From: an uncultured Microcoleaceae cyanobacterium
GTDB taxonomy: Bacteria; Cyanobacteriota; Cyanobacteriia; Cyanobacteriales; Microcoleaceae
NCBI GenBank assembly: GCA_938083405.1
Contig: CALKCV010000068.1
Coordinates: 1-7,781, forward strand
Reading direction: 5' to 3'
Length of the DNA stretch: 7,781 nucleotides
The position numbers were made by a program, and so were the translations under genes. Below, in pieces: positions 5,499 to 7,781 of this stretch. The number at the start of each line of letters is the position of its first letter. Positions within the stretch are counted from its first letter, which is position 1. The notes under the pieces are model-generated. The model had not been told where the DNA came from, ran no database searches, and saw only the letters and a list, made by a program, of their open reading frames with translations.

Positions 5499-5510
5499 AC
5501 TGAAATTGAT

Positions 5511-6446
5511 ATGAATTACGATCGCTGCTTTCCCTTAATTTCTCTTATATTCTGGCTAATAATTCCCGCAAGACCCGTGGTGGCTAACCCCCTACTTACT
5601 CAAAATCCTCAGAGCAAAGGTCCCTCTGAAGCCGCCCCATCTGTTTGTCCCAGGCCGGTCCTTTCTCGCCTCCAACGCCACGCCGTAGCCCCAGACGAAA
5701 CTGTAGATAGCATTGCCCAAAAATACAATCTCATCCCTGCTACGCTACTGGCCTTCAATCGAGTTCTCAGAGAAGGCCCTCTAGCAGTGGGAACTCAACT
5801 GGTCGTTCCTCCCTACAACGGCATTGCTGTCAGAATTCCCGAAGGCAAAACTTGGAAAGACGTGGCCGATAACTACAACATCCGGGCCGATGCCCTCTTC
5901 GAGGTTAACGGTTGTCAGCTTCTCTCAGAACGAGAGACTCCCGAAATCGTATTCTTACCAGGGGTGAACTGGTCTCCTGGAGGGCGGGTACGTCCGGCAG
6001 TGTCGATCTTAAGAGGTTATCCTTTACCTTTTGCCGCCGATGCGGCCCTAGGTTATGGTTGGTTGCTCCATCCTCTTCGGGGTGAGGTAATTTTTCATGG
6101 CGGTGTGGACTTATTAGCAGAAATTGGTACTCCCGTTTTGTCCGTGGGAGATGGTATCGTGGCCTTTGCAGATCGACAAGAAGGTTATGGCAATTTAGTC
6201 GCAATTAATCATCCAGCAGGAAAGCAAACTCGTTACGCTCATTTGGATAGTATTAATGTTAAGGTCGGTCAAAAAGTTAAATTGGGAGAGCTTTTAGGAA
6301 CTGTTGGAACTTCTGGAAAACCGGACTTGGCATCCGCTCATTTGCATTTTGAAGTTCGCTATAACTCACCTTTGGGTTGGGTTGCAGAAAATCCAGATCC
6401 TTATTTTATTGACGACTTAGAGCAATTGGGTGCATCGGGGGAATGA
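5511..6446 (+). CDS. Secreted LysM/M23 family metallopeptidase (peptidoglycan hydrolase-like)
   Basis: The 311-residue product starts with a signal peptide (about residues 1-25, hydrophobic core FPLISLIFWLIIP, likely cleaved after VVA). A LysM-like segment lies at about 57-100 (HAVAPDETVDSIAQKYNL, then LAVGTQLVVP). A second, more diverged one lies at about 104-151 (RIPEGKTWKDVADNYNI). LysM modules bind peptidoglycan. The M23 (LytM-type) domain spans about 180-295 with all expected residues: His196 and Asp200 in FHGGVD, His244 in RYAHLD, and His277 and His279 in AHLHFEVRY. An intact zinc site suggests an active endopeptidase cutting peptide cross-links in the wall, with a role in growth or cell separation; the exact substrate is inference. 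There is no Shine-Dalgarno before the ATG. The gene is complete and diverges from htrA. Confidence 0.94.
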   Translation: MNYDRCFPLISLIFWLIIPARPVVANPLLTQNPQSKGPSEAAPSVCPRPVLSRLQRHAVAPDETVDSIAQKYNLIPATLLAFNRVLREGPLAVGTQLVVPPYNGIAVRIPEGKTWKDVADNYNIRADALFEVNGCQLLSERETPEIVFLPGVNWSPGGRVRPAVSILRGYPLPFAADAALGYGWLLHPLRGEVIFHGGVDLLAEIGTPVLSVGDGIVAFADRQEGYGNLVAINHPAGKQTRYAHLDSINVKVGQKVKLGELLGTVGTSGKPDLASAHLHFEVRYNSPLGWVAENPDPYFIDDLEQLGASGE

Positions 6447-6451
6447 AAAAA

Positions 6452-6474
6452 AACAAAAATTCATGCTTTTTGTT
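6452..6474 (+). terminator. AT-rich hairpin after the M23 gene, weak terminator candidate
   Basis: AACAAAAA (6452-6459) and TTTTTGTT (6467-6474) form an 8-bp stem around a 7-nt loop, starting six bases after the stop codon. The stem has a single G-C pair, so it would be unstable as RNA. It overlaps the following TTGTTAG repeat. Confidence 0.3.
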
Positions 6475-6497
6475 AGTTGTTAGTTGTTAGTTGTTAG
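6470..6497. repeat. TTGTTAG heptamer, four tandem copies (STRR-type)
   Basis: Four exact consecutive copies of TTGTTAG fill 6470-6497, between the M23 stop codon and the permease start. This is the clearest of three heptamer arrays in the window. Such short tandem heptamers are known from the spacers of filamentous and heterocystous cyanobacteria and often vary in copy number between strains. Confidence 0.85.
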
Positions 6498-6499
6498 TG

Positions 6500-6511
6500 T
6501 ATTTGCAAATA
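6500..6511. promoter_or_regulatory. 12-bp palindrome before the permease gene
   Basis: TATTTGCAAATA is a perfect palindrome ending 17 bp before the permease ATG. It directly follows the heptamer array and overlaps a -35-like TTTGCA (6502-6507). It could be an operator, or chance in AT-rich DNA. Confidence 0.25.
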
Positions 6512-6528
6512 TGAAACGATAAATTATA

Positions 6529-7497
6529 ATGAATCGATATCTATTTAATCGGATTTTGATTTCTATTCCGACTCTAATTGCTATTAGCATGGTAGTCTTT
6601 GCGATTTTAGCATTAGCTCCAGGGGACCCGATGGGAGAATTTGCAACTAATCCTTCTATTACCGCAGAAGTGCGAGAAAATATTAGGCGATCGCTCGGTT
6701 TAGACCAGCCTATTTATCTTCGTTATCTTAAATGGATTTGGGCATTTATTCGCGGCGACATGGGCTATTCTTTTACTAGCCGCTCCCCGGTTATAGAATT
6801 AATTATCCAGCGATTGCCTACAACTCTATGGATAGTCGGCTCTGCTTATTTATTAGCAATATTTATAGCCGTACCTTTGGGAGTAATTTCCGCAGTAAAG
6901 CGCTATTCTATCTTCGATAGAGCATTAACAACTTTTGCTTTTATTTGGTTTTCTTTACCTACATTTTTTACGGGTTTATTATTTATTATTATTTTTAGCG
7001 TTCGGCTAAACTGGCTGCCATTTATTTATAACAGCACTTTGAAAATAACGGATTGGAACAGCTTTCTCGCGCAAATAAAACAATCTATTATGCCCATTAC
7101 GGTCTTGGGTTTGTATCAAACAGCAGTGTTAATGCGGTTCGTTCGTTCCTCAATGTTAGAACAATTAAATCAAAATTATGTCCGCACCGCCTACGCGAAA
7201 GGCGTGCCCAATTTATTAGTAATTATCCGCCACGTTTTACGCAATGCTTTAATTCCCGTCGTTACCCTGGTCGCTTTAGGAATTCCTGCTATTTTTACTG
7301 GTGCTTTGATTACCGAACAAGTGTTTAGAGTGCCGGGTATTGGGGCGCTGTTAATTGAATCTATTAATCGCAACGACACCCCGGTAGTTATGGCAATTAC
7401 GATAATATATGCCATTTTAATTGTGGTCTTTAATTTAGTTGCAGATATTCTCTACAGCGTTCTCGATCCGCGAGTTAATTATGGAAAAAATAGGTGA
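6529..7497 (+). CDS. Oligopeptide/dipeptide-type ABC transporter permease (DppB/OppB family)
   Basis: The 322-residue product is an integral membrane subunit of a binding-protein-dependent importer. The start MNRYLFNRILISIPTLIAIS and the following LALAPGDPMGEF are typical of the DppB/OppB side of the family. Six membrane segments can be placed at about 9-30, 99-121, 132-157, 186-206, 243-265 and 287-309. The EAA-like cytoplasmic loop that contacts the ATPase is at about 218-245 (YVRTAYAKGVPNLLVIIRHVLRNA). The C-terminus LDPRVNYG is also family-typical. The substrate is probably a peptide, though nickel or other solutes are possible. No partner permease, ATPase or binding protein is next to it: the downstream 284 bp are non-coding repeats. 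There is no clear Shine-Dalgarno, and a TATAAT overlaps the start codon. Confidence 0.94.
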   Translation: MNRYLFNRILISIPTLIAISMVVFAILALAPGDPMGEFATNPSITAEVRENIRRSLGLDQPIYLRYLKWIWAFIRGDMGYSFTSRSPVIELIIQRLPTTLWIVGSAYLLAIFIAVPLGVISAVKRYSIFDRALTTFAFIWFSLPTFFTGLLFIIIFSVRLNWLPFIYNSTLKITDWNSFLAQIKQSIMPITVLGLYQTAVLMRFVRSSMLEQLNQNYVRTAYAKGVPNLLVIIRHVLRNALIPVVTLVALGIPAIFTGALITEQVFRVPGIGALLIESINRNDTPVVMAITIIYAILIVVFNLVADILYSVLDPRVNYGKNR

Positions 7498-7525
7498 TTA
7501 GTTGTAACAATACATCCGTTACATC

Positions 7526-7781
7526 CCGTACATTGTCGTTGCTAACTAACGAATATTTTAAATCGCTGAAGCGATCGCTACAAACGAGCTAATTTTATTA
7601 GCAAAAATTTATGATTGACATCATAGATTAATTTGACAATAAATCTGTTAGTTCCGTACATTATCGCGGCTAACCAATTTCTATTTTAAATCGCTGAAGC
7701 GATCGCTATAAACGAGCTAATTTTATTAGCAAAAACTTATTATTTACATCTTTTAATCGCTGAAGCGATCGCTACAAACTA
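7526..7781. repeat. Two copies of a 128-bp non-coding repeat, with the start of a third core
   Basis: The CCGTACATT at 7526 recurs at 7654, a period of 128 bp. The 54-bp cores 7554-7607 and 7682-7735 differ at a single base (C or T). Each core holds ATCGCT-GA-AGCGAT merged with the HIP1 octamer, then a second hairpin GCTAAT-TTT-ATTAGC followed by AAAAA. The core flanks are similar but clearly more diverged. A third core copy begins near 7751, out of the 128-bp phase, and is cut by the window edge. No open frame spans the region. It resembles a dispersed or local intergenic repeat family rather than a known element. Confidence 0.85.

Noticed and set aside
5905..6204. 99-codon minus-strand open frame
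   Set aside because: It is antisense to the LysM/M23 gene and has no recognisable features.
6511..6522. Minimal upstream open frame (Met-Lys-Arg-stop) before the permease
   Set aside because: It has three codons, no ribosome binding site and AT-rich surroundings; chance is the simplest explanation.
7053..7415. Open frames of 91 codons (plus) and 74 codons (minus) inside the permease gene
   Set aside because: Both are shadows of the permease frame, which carries the EAA loop and membrane segments in this stretch.
7526..7781. CRISPR array
   Set aside because: The repeat cores are 54 bp with hairpins, only two to three copies, at uneven spacing, and the DNA between them is itself partly repeated rather than unique spacers.

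Overview
The window reads as chromosome from a cyanobacterium, most likely a filamentous one. The octamer GCGATCGC (HIP1) occurs twelve times in 7.8 kb, where about 0.1 would be expected in random sequence. Short heptamer tandem repeats of the cyanobacterial STRR type occur in three spacers. Several genes are cyanobacterial in flavour: a DUF4347 surface protein, a Ycf37-like TPR protein, and an HhoA/HhoB/HtrA-type protease. This taxonomic call is inferred from sequence character, not from a database match.

Layout. Positions 1-860 (minus strand) hold the 5' part of a large DUF4347/lectin-like protein gene that runs off the left edge. A 736-bp spacer without a credible gene follows, with two terminator-like hairpins. 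Positions 1597-2943 (minus strand) are a ribosomal cluster, rpmI (L35) then rplT (L20), followed by a membrane-anchored TPR protein resembling the photosystem I assembly factor Ycf37. Divergent from rpmI is scpB (3116-3742, plus), a chromosome segregation factor with a long acidic tail. A 404-bp hairpin-rich spacer separates scpB from a convergent HtrA/Deg-family serine protease (4147-5364, minus). Divergent from the protease is a secreted LysM/M23 peptidase (5511-6446, plus). An oligopeptide-type ABC transporter permease follows (6529-7497, plus). The last 284 bp are non-coding and hold two copies of a 128-bp repeat, each with an almost identical 54-bp core, and the start of a third core.

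The genes are mostly housekeeping and do not form one pathway: ribosome assembly, photosystem biogenesis, chromosome segregation, envelope proteolysis, wall remodelling and peptide uptake. HtrA and the M23 protein both act outside the cytoplasm and share a 146-bp divergent promoter region with a 12-bp palindrome. I found no convincing new multi-gene system. The points most worth a second look are the 128-bp terminal repeat, an orphan plus-strand terminator at about 991-1027 that may mark an unannotated small RNA, mutually exclusive RNA structures between rplT and the TPR gene, and the caspase-like His/Cys arrangement in the DUF4347 domain.
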